This document shows, piece by piece, positions 42,920-53,132 of a stretch of 64,000 nucleotides of DNA. Origin of the DNA: Diplonema papillatum (Eukaryota; Euglenozoa; Diplonemea; Diplonemida; Diplonemidae); the NCBI GenBank assembly GCA_030068145.1, contig JAPJBO010000502.1, positions 62,001 through 126,000 on the forward strand, in the 5' to 3' direction. The position numbers and the translations under genes were made by a program. Within the stretch, counting starts at the first letter, position 1. Each line of letters opens with the position of its first letter. Under the pieces are notes generated by a model, which saw nothing but the letters and a program-made list of their open reading frames with translations, searched no databases and had not been told where the DNA came from.

Positions 42920-44995
42920 CTGCGCAGGTTCGCTGTTGCAGCACATGACGCCGTACTTCGAGTCTTCCATCGGCACCTTTTTGTAGTACACTGAACCGGC
43001 GCACTCGCGGTGGCCCCACTCGTTGAGTGGCGGGTCGATGCACGCGTTGCAGTCGAAGTCCGAGTTGCAAGGCACCGGGTTGTACGTGTACTTGCGATCG
43101 TCACAGCAGCTGTGGGTTCCCTCGTCCGCGCTGCAGCGGGTGGCTTCCTCGTCGACGCAAACTTCCTCCTTCACATCCGACGAGCAGCACACGACGCCCG
43201 CCAATTGGTGGTCATGTGTGCACTCGGAAGCAAGACGTTCTTCTCTGGTCGATTCGATAGTACCACCCTGCGACACGTGTCCGTGCTCGCACGTAGTCAA
43301 CGTCCAAATCCTGTTGTGTTCGACGTTGCAGCCAGCAGACTTCGCAACGTTGTGGCGAAGCTCGGTCATGGAACAAAGCCGTGCCCCCTTCGCGGAGCAA
43401 ACGGAGGCAGCTTCTTCGTAGGTAACAGCACTCTCGTACGACGGCATCATGCAAGCACCGTACTCTCCGACGTACGCTTCGACACAGATGTCGGTGTACT
43501 CGAAGTGGTAGTTCATGTACTCGAAGCAGCCACCTTCGATGCAGTGCTCTCTCTGCAACTCGGAGCAGGTCTTGACGTTGCACACGTCAGGCGGGCATGG
43601 TGTGGTAGGGGTTGTAGGGGATGTAGGGGTTGTAGGGGTTGTAGGGGTTGTAGGGGTTGTAGGGGTTGTAGGGGTTGTAGGGGTTGTAGGGGTTGTAGGG
43701 GTTGTAGGGGTTGTAGGGGTTGTAGGGGTTGTAGGGGTTGTAGGGGTTGTAGGGGTTGTAGGGGTTGTAGGGGTTGTAGGGGTTGTAGGGGTTGTAGGGG
43801 TTGTAGGGGTTGTAGGGATTGTAGGGGTTGTAGGGGTTGTAGGGGTTGTAGGGGTTGTAGGGTAAGCGGGCGTGGTTGGACCGGGCGGTGTCTTGGTCAC
43901 ACCGTTGGAGCAGAGTTTCTTTCCGTCGGTCTCACAGCAAAACGACTTGCTGGTCAAGCCCGGGAGCGGCTCACAGATGGTGTACTGTCTTCCGTCGGCA
44001 CACTGTGCGCATGCTTGATGGTCTTGGCAGAAGTTGCAATTGTCCATAGCACCGCACTCAAGGCACTCAGAGTGGTGGTCGTACTTGAAGTAGCCGTCCT
44101 CGCACTGGTCACAGCCGTTTCCATGGCATGCGATGCAGTGCATTTTCGACCACTCGTCCCCGCGAACGTTCGACCATTCTCGGTCGGTGAAGGCGTGCCA
44201 CCAGGAGTCTTCCTCGACGCTTTGCTTCTCACTGATCGTGCTGCCCATGCAGGGTGCGTGCTTGCAGTAGCCGTCGATGCACTGCCCGTGGGTAGTGTCC
44301 ATGTTGCAGCACACAAAGCTCGACTCCACGTCCTCGCTCATGTCGTGCCTTGCGTACAAGTAAGGCCCGTCGTTGCAGCCATGCTGTCCTTCCTTGGGCT
44401 CCACGCAAGTCATGCAGTCTGCCATGTTCTCGCACGGCACGGGGTTGTACATGTACTTCCGGTCGTCGCAGCAGCTGTGGGTTCCGTCCTCGAGGCTGCA
44501 TTCATCGACCGATTCTTCGACGCATAGCTCCTCGACGTTGGACGTCGAGCAGCAGACCACGCCGGCTGTGCTGTCGTCGGACGTGCACTCGGGTTCAAGG
44601 GCATCTTCTCTGCTCTCCACGAAGGCGCCCGCCTGCGAAACGTGTCCGCCGTCGCAGGTTGTCAACGTCCAGACTCTGCTGGTCTCAACGTTGCAGCCGG
44701 TCCCCTTCGCGACGTTGTACAGCAGCTCGGTCATCGAGCAGAGACGCGCGCCGGCCGCAGAGCAGAACTGCTCTGCGGCGGCGTACGTCCGACCGGTCTG
44801 CGTGCTGCACGAGCCGCCAACGGCGGGTTCGGCACAAATATCGGTGTATTCGTAGTGGTTGTTCATGTGCTCGAAGCAGCCGATCTCGCCGGATTCCGAG
44901 CAATCCCACTGCAGCTCGGAGCACGTCTTCGTGCTGCAAGTAGGAGCAGCGCCGACGAGGCCTACAAAGGCCAGCGCCGCTATACACCTCCGCAT
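42920..44995 (-). CDS. Secreted Cys-rich modular protein, exon 1
   Basis: The ATG is at 44,995, followed by a clear signal peptide ([18 protein letters not shown]). A ~330-residue Cys-rich block follows, with landmarks [75 protein letters not shown] and [20 protein letters not shown]. After it comes a linker of about 28 Pro-Thr-Thr units and a second, paralogous copy of the first half ([40 protein letters not shown]). With exon 2 the protein is about 1,075 residues. Modules containing GARLC-x-hydrophobic-x-EL occur in secreted proteins of several protist groups; function is not known to me. A short A-rich leader ending TCTGTAG lies 2 bases before the ATG, compatible with but not proof of trans-splicing. 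Confidence 0.92.
43604..43866 (-). repeat. 9-bp coding minisatellite (Pro-Thr-Thr linker)
   Basis: About 28 units of GTTGTAGGG (plus strand) sit inside exon 1, nearly perfect, with one GGGATT variant. The period keeps frame. It encodes a stiff, probably O-glycosylated spacer between the two Cys-rich halves. Copy number is likely polymorphic. Confidence 0.95.
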
Positions 44996-46970
44996 TGTCT
45001 ACAGATTTGTTTTTTTGATTGTACTTTTTTGATTCCCTCTTGTTGTCCCTTATACTCTCCCCGGGTGTCTTTCTCTTACCTAAGAGTCAGTTAGTGAGAC
45101 GCGTTCCACGTGCCAGTGCAGCGTCGTGTAGTGTTTCTCTGCCCCGCTTAGCATCTGACAATAACACCAGGGGTCGCATGAACGCCTTTCTCGCGTGAGT
45201 TTTCATCGCGCAACGCGAGCTCGATTGAGTTCATTTCCGGCAGGCGATTCTCTGACAGACGAGGCTGGACCCCACCGTATACGTTTTAGGTACGCAGCCG
45301 CTTTATGCACAAACAGAGTTCTGCGACTACTGCGGGGTCCTTCGTCACACACGATGTAGTCACGTTTTCCAGACACGTCCCGTCCCCTTAAGCGGCCTCT
45401 GCCGTTCTCCTGTTTGCAAGGTACCCTTCTGCGCTGTTTCGAGTTTTGAGGATCCGTGTTTTTGTCTACGGTCGACAGTCAAGGCGGGTTGGTGTTCTTT
45501 CCTTGGGTGTGGGTATGGCTGGTACCAGTGAGTTCGACTGTTGGGTGGTCTTTGCGGCTGTGTTTTTTGTTGTATAAGCACCTGCTTTGTAGGAAATACT
45601 TGAGGAGGCTGCCAGCTGCAAAAGATCAAAGGAGGTAAATGTGCTGTAGCCCACACGAAACACAGGTGACTCTGTGTTCAGTGGCGGGCGTAAGCGTTCA
45701 ACAAAGAAGACCCACGTTGGAGTTGTATTGTTTCTCCCCCTCTAGCCTCCTTCGAAGTAGGCAGCCCCTCGAGTGTTTTCTTCTCTGCTGCGCACTGCAA
45801 GGGCGCTTCGGGGGTATTTGAGCTACGCAAAGGGGAAGAAAACGAGGCGGGGTGACAAAAGAGCTACATCAACAGAACAACAACGCGACGAATATCGTCA
45901 GAGGGCAAGAGGTGGTAACACATGCAAACAGAAGCGGGAAGGTCGGAAGCCGACCTAGACGGAAATGCTGTTGTCGATCAATCGGGCACAATTGAACTTT
46001 CAGGCACACGCACGCCGGCGTAGACACGTCTGAAAACACTCAGCTTGTTCTTTTTCATAGCAACAACCGCGTTCGTCAATATTAAAAAGAGACGGTTGGC
46101 AGCGGATCGTGGTATTCCTATCTATATATATATAGGAAATACGCACGTGCGCACAAAGCGACAGTCACGAAACTCGAACAAAAACGAAGGATAATGTTTG
46201 GTAGGTTTCGCTTTTGCCGACGCTTGCACGAAATTAGCTGCCATTAAACCTCCTCTCATTAACATCCGAAACCACCGCCTACTGGGGGGGGGTCAACTAC
46301 TGTAGGTAGTCAAATACAATAGTATACCTACCTTGCCCAGTAGGAGTCGCTGGACGGTGGCTGAGAGCGCAGATGGTATGTGTCGGCTAGCCAAACAGAG
46401 GACGGGGTGCCCTGTGCATGCTTTGTTGTCAGCAGTGGATGTGGGTGTAGAGGAATCTACCACGTCCTGATCCGCCACATGCTGGTGACATGCTGTGTGC
46501 TCGTGGTGAAGCTCTAATTCACTGAAGTGCAGACTTCGAGCTTTGGTAGGCTGAGTGTCTCTCGAAACGATCAACGCCAAGCGAGAAGCCAAAAACTACA
46601 AAAAAGATTACTAGGGGAGGAGGAGCTCTAGGGGCCAACAGGAAAGCTTTGTTGAAGAAAACAAGACACGACGAATTGCACAGTCCACGAGAAGATCGCA
46701 CGATTGCGGCAAGGAGCCCATCGAGGCAGTCGTTGCCGTTTGGAGTTCCGAATACCACTTAGACTCCCGGTCGGAACCTTGCGTTTGGTTGGCACACTCT
46801 TTGTTGGAACCTGCCGGCTCTTCGAGTTCTGCCATAATCTAACGCATGCCCTCACGACTCGACAGACACCAGGGATGCTGGACGGCAAGCCTTGGTGTCG
46901 TAGGGTGGCGAGTGTTGGCACATGTCAAGTGGAAGAGGTTGTATGAAGGGGAGCTTCGCTCGGGGCACGA
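44996..46970. other. Spacer with R1 copy 4
   Basis: No coding sequence is recognised. It includes R1 copy 4, a TATATATATATA run at 46,120-46,135, and a G run followed by TCAACTACTGTAGGTAGTC at 46,286-46,315 that resembles the poly-G element ends seen elsewhere but has no partner. Confidence 0.5.
45572..45785 (-). repeat. Dispersed repeat R1, copy 4 (inverted)
   Basis: This is the full-length reverse copy of the family, from TTGTATAAGCACCTGCTTTG to CCCCTCGAGTGTTTTC. It is closest to copies 1 and 2 and keeps the GGGGGAGAAACAATACAACT segment. Confidence 0.8.
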
Positions 46971-46974
46971 GCGC

Positions 46975-47335
46975 AAAAGGGCAGCCACAGTCCGGCGGAG
47001 GTGACAGCGACCAACTGTTCACGATCGCCGTCCTGCGTCTGAGGGGCGCGGGCTCGCGGAGCAGTCCGACGCAACACTCCTTACCGGAGACTAGCAGCCG
47101 TCCACAGGTAAGGCGTGACGTTCAGGACGAGGGTCTCCCGCCGAACGTGCACGTGGTGCGTGAGGCATGCGCAAGGACCTTTGCAGCTCAGGAGTCGGTT
47201 GCGTCGGGGCCTGCGTTTGTCAGGTTTTGCTTACCCCTCCAACCTCGCCTTTGGCGAGTGGGGGTCCGCTCAGAAACGTTAGGATTCCAACTTGACGCGC
47301 CGAAGGCGCTCAAGCAAGCTTGCTAGGTGAGAGTT
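46975..47335 (-). pseudogene. Most diverged echo of the downstream terminal exon
   Basis: It shares CTGTTCACGATCGCCGTCCTGC-like sequence (47,013-47,035) and the following ~150 bp flank with the copies at 47.34 and 47.97 kb. The coding end corresponding to PPDPSVPPTPLA is no longer readable. Confidence 0.6.
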
Positions 47336-47640
47336 CACGATGCAAGGGGCGTGGGCGGAACGCTCGGGTCCGGCGGAGGCGACAGCGACCGACTGTTCAT
47401 GATCGCCGTCCTGCACCCGAGGGGTGCCGGCCCGGAGCAAGCAGTCCGACGCAACGCTCCTTACCGGAGACTAGCAGCCGCCGACGGGTAAGGCATGACG
47501 TTACGTACGAGGGTCTCCGCCCAACGTGTACGTGGTATGGGGCATGCGCAACCTTTGCAGCTCTGATCAGCCTCATCACAAAAGACGCAGACGTGGGCAC
47601 GCAGCATTGTCGACCGACCACTTCTTCATGAGCAGGCGCC
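47336..47640 (-). other. Terminal-exon copy ending LAS-stop
   Basis: The minus-strand frame reads PLGCRTAIMNSRSLSPPPDP then SVPPTPLAS and TGA, as in the intact gene at 48.33 kb apart from the last residue. Homology to the gene starts at GCGCCCCTCGGGTGCAG or close to it, that is, around a GTGCAG acceptor-like site. The 3' flank (AAAGACGCAGACGTG and others) is also duplicated. Confidence 0.55.
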
Positions 47641-47959
47641 CGTTGTGGGTGTACGTGAGATATTCAACTCTGGGTCAGCATCCTCACGTCACAGCTGATG
47701 GTCCTGCCGGCTGCTCGTGGCCACGCGCTGATCTAAACTGCAGCCTGTTTGGTTAAGGCTCCCTACTTCATGACCCATGTGCTGCTGGTTGCAACATGTG
47801 TGCGTGCGTATGTGTTAGAATTCATGTATGGGTAACCCCTGTTGCGGAGTATGGCCCAGGCCGTTGGCTTCCTCACGTCACAGCTGACGCTCCTTCTTGC
47901 TGCTCGTGATGACCACGCGCTGTCCGGTGTGTGCGTATGTGTGTTTGTGTGCGTCCGTG

Positions 47960-48250
47960 AGAGCTCAACCTGCGAGGGGCGTCGGCGGAACGCTCGGGTC
48001 CGGCGGAGGCGACAGCGACCGACTGTTCATGATCGCCGTCCTGCACCCGAGGGGCGCGGGCTCGGAGAAAGCAGTCGACGCAGAACACTCCTTACCGTCC
48101 AACGTGCACGTGGCGTGGGGCATGCGCAAGGACCTTTGCAACTCTGAAGCCTGTTGCGTCGGGTTAATCACAAAAGACGCAGACGTGGCAACGCAGCGTT
48201 GTCGACCGGCCACTTCTTCATGAGCGCCCGTTGGGTGTATGTGTGATATG
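47960..48250 (-). other. Terminal-exon copy ending LAG-stop
   Basis: It is closest to the intact gene end: same frame through AIMNSRSLSPPPDPSVPPTP, then LAG and TGA. The duplicated flank extends to about 48,250. The spacing to the previous copy is about 630 bp and to the intact end about 360 bp. Confidence 0.6.
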
Positions 48251-48326
48251 CAGTCCTGGGTAACCCCCGGTGCGGAATATAGCCCAGGATGTGTGTGTGT
48301 GTGTGTTTGTGTGCGTCTGTCAAAGC

Positions 48327-49349
48327 TCAAGCTGCGAGGGGTGTCGGCGGGACACTCGGGTCCGGCGGAGGCGACAGCGACCGACTGTTCATGATCGCCG
48401 TCCTGCACCCGAGGGGCGCTGGCGGCGGCAGGGGCCCCGGCCCGCTGGGGCGCCCTGTCGACGAGCTGCGCTGCGGCGGCGGGGCGCCGCCGGCCGCGAC
48501 CGAGTGCGCCGCGCGCGGCAGGCGGCACGCCGCGCACGCCGCCGCTTGGTGCGGTGACTGCTTGAACTCGGAGCACGACAGCACCGGCGCCACCGTGACC
48601 GGCTGCGCGGCAGACCGCGGGGAGAGGATGGTGCGGGGCGAGCTGCCGTGCAGCGGGTGGTACGGCGGCGTCGCCGGCGTGTCGCGCGGCTGCCGGTACC
48701 CACCCTGCTGCTGCTGCTGCATCGAGTCGCGACGACCCCCTGGCTGCTGCTGCATCTGCTGCTGCTGCTGCTCCTGCAGCTGCTGCAGCTGGTGCTGTTC
48801 GAGAACGCTGCGGTGGCCGCGCCTCGAAGGCGGGTCGGCGGGCGGCGGGCGGGGCGCGTCGCGCGGCTCGCGGCCGACGACGACGGCGGCGGCGGCCGCC
48901 GCCGCCGCCGCCGCCCGACCGCTGGCCAGCGACTCAGACCGCGTGGTGGCCGCGGCGGTCGGCGGGGGGCGCTTCGCTGCCACGGGGATCGGGCTCAGGT
49001 TGATCGAGCCGTCCGCTTCGAGGCCCCTCGGGTGCTCGAGTTCAGACTGCCGGCGCGGTGTCGTGTTCCCTTGCGAGTCCCTCCTGTGAGACCCGCGCGC
49101 GGTCATGTGCGCCGGCGACGGCGGGTGGCCGTGGCTCGCCGGAGACATCGCGGCTTGGCTGGGATCGAGGGAGTCCCATATCGCGGAGAGCTTCGTCAGA
49201 ACCGAGGCGTGCTGCTGCTGCTGCGGCTGCGAGGCTTCGGGCACCGGAGGCTTTCCAGCCGACGGGAACCTCACGGGCCGGACGGCGTAAGCAGCACACT
49301 CGCCGTCGGCTTTCCGCGCGTTCTCGGCATCGGTGCCTGTGTGGAGCAT
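48327..49349 (-). CDS. Low-complexity Pro/Gln/Ser-rich protein
   Basis: The ATG is at 49,349 and the ORF is 340 codons to TGA 48,327. The protein is rich in Pro, Ser, Gln, Ala and Arg, with poly-Ala and poly-Gln runs (QLQQLQEQQQQQMQQQPGG). More ordered stretches are at residues ~48-65 (ASVLTKLSAIWDSLDPSQAA) and ~255-285 (CSEFKQSPHQAAACAACRLP), the latter with four Cys and two His that could bind zinc. It ends IMNSRSLSPPPDPSVPPTP-LAA. SP/TP sites suggest a phosphoprotein. No domain is recognised. The last ~35 codons exist in three further tandem copies downstream. Plus-strand ORFs here are shadows. Confidence 0.65.
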   Translation of the reverse strand: MLHTGTDAENARKADGECAAYAVRPVRFPSAGKPPVPEASQPQQQQHASVLTKLSAIWDSLDPSQAAMSPASHGHPPSPAHMTARGSHRRDSQGNTTPRRQSELEHPRGLEADGSINLSPIPVAAKRPPPTAAATTRSESLASGRAAAAAAAAAAVVVGREPRDAPRPPPADPPSRRGHRSVLEQHQLQQLQEQQQQQMQQQPGGRRDSMQQQQQGGYRQPRDTPATPPYHPLHGSSPRTILSPRSAAQPVTVAPVLSCSEFKQSPHQAAACAACRLPRAAHSVAAGGAPPPQRSSSTGRPSGPGPLPPPAPLGCRTAIMNSRSLSPPPDPSVPPTPLAA

Positions 49350-49550
49350 GGGGGCTGGAGTTGCTCGGCTAGTGATAAGCTCGGTCGAATTAGCACTGCT
49401 CTTGCACTAACTGTGACAACACCGGTGACACAGTGCTGAGTGGAAAACTGAAGTGCTGGAGTGGGGGGGTGTACCCTATGTAGGCAAAAAAACGAATCCT
49501 GGAGCAAAAAAACAGCAAAGCAGTATGCGCCATCCTAATCCGGGAACAAG

Positions 49551-51500
49551 TCAGGGAGAAGAACGGAACAATCTTTGCAAACGAACGAGTGACATAAGGT
49601 GGCCTTGAGCGGCGCCAATCCGAGCGCACACAGCAGCAGTGACGCGTCGGCAGTATTTGCACTTCAGGATGGGGCTGCCGTCATGAGCGTCGACGGCTAG
49701 CGGGTGTCGGCAGAGGGTGCAGTGGTCGGAGCAAGCTTGAACGTGGCAGGTCGGCGCCGCACAAATGAGTTGGTCGATGTACTTCAGCACATTAACCTTG
49801 CGCATGCGCCGCGCAGCCTGCGAGATCACACGCTTCCGGGGTCGTCCGGATCCGGTCCCACGTGCCTTCATGCTTTTCCGCGTCATCCGCGGCGGCCGCA
49901 CGGTTCTCTGCCTGGTGGCCTCCACCACCCGCTGGACCTTCGCGTCCCATGCTACCCTGTCTGCCATCAGCTCCCGGATCTCCTCAGTGTTCGACATGCC
50001 GAGGTCGCGTTGGAGCACATCGAGATAAGAAAGCGGAGGTCGACCGCGTTTCTTCTTTCGACGTGTCGTTGCAAGAAGCACGCTCGATGCTGGCTGGTCC
50101 GCCCTCAGGCAGTGCCCAGCGAAGCGGAGCCGCTTTCTCTGCAACTCAACTTCGATCCTCGGGAACTGATCCGCAAAAAGGTCATTATTGCTACAGCGCG
50201 TTTCGCGACTGTAGACCTTAATGCCTCGAACAAACCGAACTAGACAAGTGTATGCTCCCGTGATCTCAGGAAGCAGGGAAGTGCCAACGATCCAAGTTTC
50301 GGCGCCTGACAGAAAGACGGGAACCACGAGCGTCTTGAAAAACAAAACCTTTAGGTCGAGCCTAATCGTGGACCGCCAAACAGACTTCAGTCTGTGTACT
50401 GCTACCCAGGCCAAAGACTTGTTCCGTAGGAAATCCGCTCTGCTGTCCACGAGCATGGAGCCGAGGTATTTGTAGTCCGGAACCTCACGGAGGGAGGCCC
50501 TCTGGACGCGATACGGTATGTACACCTGGCGAACCCAGGACGACTACCTCTGTCTTGCCTACGCCGTAGTTGACCTTCAGGCCATAGCCGCAGTGAGCTT
50601 GTGCAGGAGCACTCTGGCTGCTGCTGCGGATCGGGCTATTAGAACAATGTCATCGACAAATTCAAGGTGCTTTAGGCGGATATGCCATCGTCCACCCGTA
50701 GGACCAAAGCACACGCCCGCGTTCGGAATGTCCACCCCCGCAACTTCTCTCTCATGATCGCATCGATCACGAGGTTGAACAGCGTTGGGGCCAATGTGTC
50801 CCCTTGGAGGACGCCCGAGCAAAGCTCGATGGCCTCAGTTAGGCCATGTGGCGTGCGAACCTGTGTTGTCGCCCCACGGTATGTACTAATGATAGCACTC
50901 CGGAGCGAATCCGGTACACCGTAGGCTCCGAGAAGCTTTTCCAATGCGGGCCAGGAAACGCTGTCGAAAGCGGTCGAAAAGTCTACGAACACTAAAAAAG
51001 CTTCGCCTTCCTTTTCCACCCTGATCTGCTGCACTACGCTTCTCAGGCAGAGGACGTGTTCAGACGTGCCCCTGCCCGGCCTTCCCCCATTCTGTGTTGG
51101 AAGAAGGACGCTGTCAACTTGCCCAATTTGGTCACGTAGGGCCTGCCGGATCCTCCCTCGCAGTACTGCGTTGTACAGCTTCCCGCAGCACGATGCGAGG
51201 GTGACTTGGCGGTAGTTCCCTAAATCACGCCGGTTGCCTTTCTTGTACAGCGGTTGGGTCTCAGACCGCATCCACTCTGCAGGCAGTGCCTGCATGTACG
51301 CCTCCCGACAAAACTCGGTGACCTTTTCTTGGCCGTCAGGGACGCGCAAGAATGCGTTCGGAACTCCATCCGGACCGGCCGCCTTGCTGGCCTTAAGCCT
51401 ACGAGAGGCACCCGCAACTTCAGAGATCGTGGGCGGTTCTGTCTTCCAGTCAAGGAAGGAAAAAACACAGGGCATTAGCTTCCCATTCCAAATTCCGTCA
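49551..51500 (-). mobile_element. Broken LINE (non-LTR retrotransposon), RT and C-terminal part
   Basis: RT motifs are in order: KAAGPDGVPN, PLYKKGNRRDLGNYRQVTLA, QNGGRPGRGTSEHVLCLR, FVDFSTAFDSVSW (motif A), GVLQGDTLAPTLFNLVID (motif B), FVDDIVLIARS (motif C) and DYKYLGSML. After these come KRLRFAGHCLR, a KKKRGRPP basic patch and a Cys cluster (CSDHCTLCRHP; CKYCRRV). The frame changes at least three times (near 50,740, 50,600 and 50,510) and no endonuclease domain is seen upstream, so it is 5'-truncated and dead. It resembles CR1/Jockey/RTE-type LINEs with a C-terminal zinc knuckle; the clade is not certain. A perfect 28-bp palindrome lies at its 5' side (51,487-51,514). Confidence 0.88.
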
Positions 51501-52592
51501 GCTGACGGAATTTGGAAATCCGGGCGGCTCAAAAAATAAAAAAAAAAAGTGCAAAAAACGACCTTCGATGAAAAAAGTCGTGGGCGTCCGGTGGAGGCGT
51601 GGGTTAGGCCAGCTGTGCCAAGCTGGCTGGCGGTCAGGGGCTGGCCATCGGTGGGTCGCCGCTGGGCATGGTGGGCTGACTGGCAGAAGTTTGGGGCTGC
51701 CGCCGGTGCTGAGCCGAGTGAGAGTCGAGGCTCAGAAGCAGCCCAGAATTCGTGACAGATTCTCTCCGAGTTGACACAAGTGCCTTGTTCCGTGTGATCT
51801 CCGGTCTGCATCTACTCGTGCCAATGATTTGCCAGCACACACTATCTGAGTTGTGGATGAATTTGAAATGGGCTGTTGGCTTCAGGAGTTCGCACCAGGG
51901 GGAGCGGGGCGAGGGTCACACAGATGGCAAACGGTGCCACCAGTACGTTGGTCGTATGTCTTACGCGACAAACGGACTGAGAAGTGCAAACGCGTTCTCC
52001 ACCTGAATGTACCGTACCGTTTGCCGGGGGGCGGTGCCCCCCGGACCCCCCCTTTTGGAAGGTTCGGGTGGCCTAAATAAACAAATCGATTTCAGAGCGG
52101 GGACAGCAAATTGGCTATTGAGACGGAATTTGAAAAACTGAGGAAAAATGAAGCTAATAGCCTGAAAAAACAGCAAAACAAAAAAAAAAACCCAAAAAAA
52201 CAAAGAAACGCCAAAAAAACGCCAAAAAAAAAATCAAGGCCCTCCTGGTGAACCCGAATACTCGTGCACACCCCCGGCTGAACCTTGCTGCACCGTACCT
52301 AAGCCACCAAAAACGCCCAGCTTTTCACATCCTGCCTGCCAAGACCATTCAGCTACCGCTCAACAATCCTGATAGTTCTGCAGACTGCTTTAAAAGCTTT
52401 TGATAAGTACTCGAAATGCCACCTCATCAGACGCTTTCTGCTAAAATGCTTGTGTATTATGGAGACAAGCAAGCTTGTTGCCATAAAACAGGTGGGGACC
52501 TGGGGCAGGGCCTGGGCTACGGGGGATGCGTTGTGTCCGGGAAATCTCGAAGATGTATTCGGGTTCCTTCTGCGATTTACCCTGCTTACCAC
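51501..52592. other. Spacer with hairpin and A-rich tract
   Basis: A perfect hairpin, CCGGGGGGC-GGT-GCCCCCCGG, lies at 52,024-52,044. An A-rich tract at 52,165-52,235 could be the tail of a plus-strand retroposon, but I could not define its body. The minus-strand ORF upstream of the LINE RT (51,520-51,811) shows no endonuclease motifs. Confidence 0.45.
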
Positions 52593-52845
52593 CTGCCCTC
52601 CAGCCGGTCTTTCTGGCAACGCCGCACACGGTTGTCCTGGGCTTTGTTTTGGGCCGCCGAGGCCTTCATCTTCTTCAATTGCCGGCCCATGGTGAGCTCC
52701 TCAAGGGCGTTCGCCAGTCCACCTGTGTCGAACACCTCGCGCAGGTGGGGAAAGCTCTGCGCCCTGCCACCACGAGTAATGCCGGCGGGCACAACACCCA
52801 ATTTCGATAAATCGCCCAAAAATGCTCTGAATGCTCTAACAGCCA
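52593..52845 (-). CDS. Isolated exon, unknown protein
   Basis: The frame reads AVRAFRAFLGDLSKLGVVPA, ITRGGRAQSFPHLREVFDTG, GLANALEELTMGRQLKKMKA, then SAAQNKAQDNRVRRCQKDRL. Composition is protein-like, with an amphipathic basic C-terminal helix. Borders fit splicing: GTTTTCAG acceptor at 52,847-52,846 and CAG|GTGGTAAG donor at 52,592. There is no ATG and I found no partner exons. It could be a gene remnant. Confidence 0.4.
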
Positions 52846-53132
52846 CTGAAAACCACGAAGGATTTCGCGGTTTGGAAAAAGAATCGGGAAGGTGTGACTG
52901 ACATTCTTTGATCCTGTTGGTTCAGGCTTGTTCAGGAGTGCTACCATTTACCGGGATACTACTAGTCGTCGAAGCCAGCCCCACCCCGGATTCTTCTGGT
53001 ATCGATTCGAGGTGGTCGTGCTCGTCTAGCCATGCGTCTTGCTCCAGTTCCCTCAGTAAACTGCAAGACCCCGTTCCCCTGCTCACCGATTTCCAAATGT
53101 CAACTGAAGGGACTTGGAACAGAAAGCTAATG

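Noticed and set aside
48289-49439. Plus-strand ORFs of 263-266 codons (Cys/Arg-rich) across the low-complexity gene
   Set aside because: They are antisense to a frame with better composition whose C-terminus is conserved in the downstream copies.
49551-51811. LTR retroelement or virus-derived reverse transcriptase
   Set aside because: The RT motif spacing and the C-terminal zinc-knuckle part fit a LINE; no LTRs, protease or integrase were seen. I found no virus-like element in the window.
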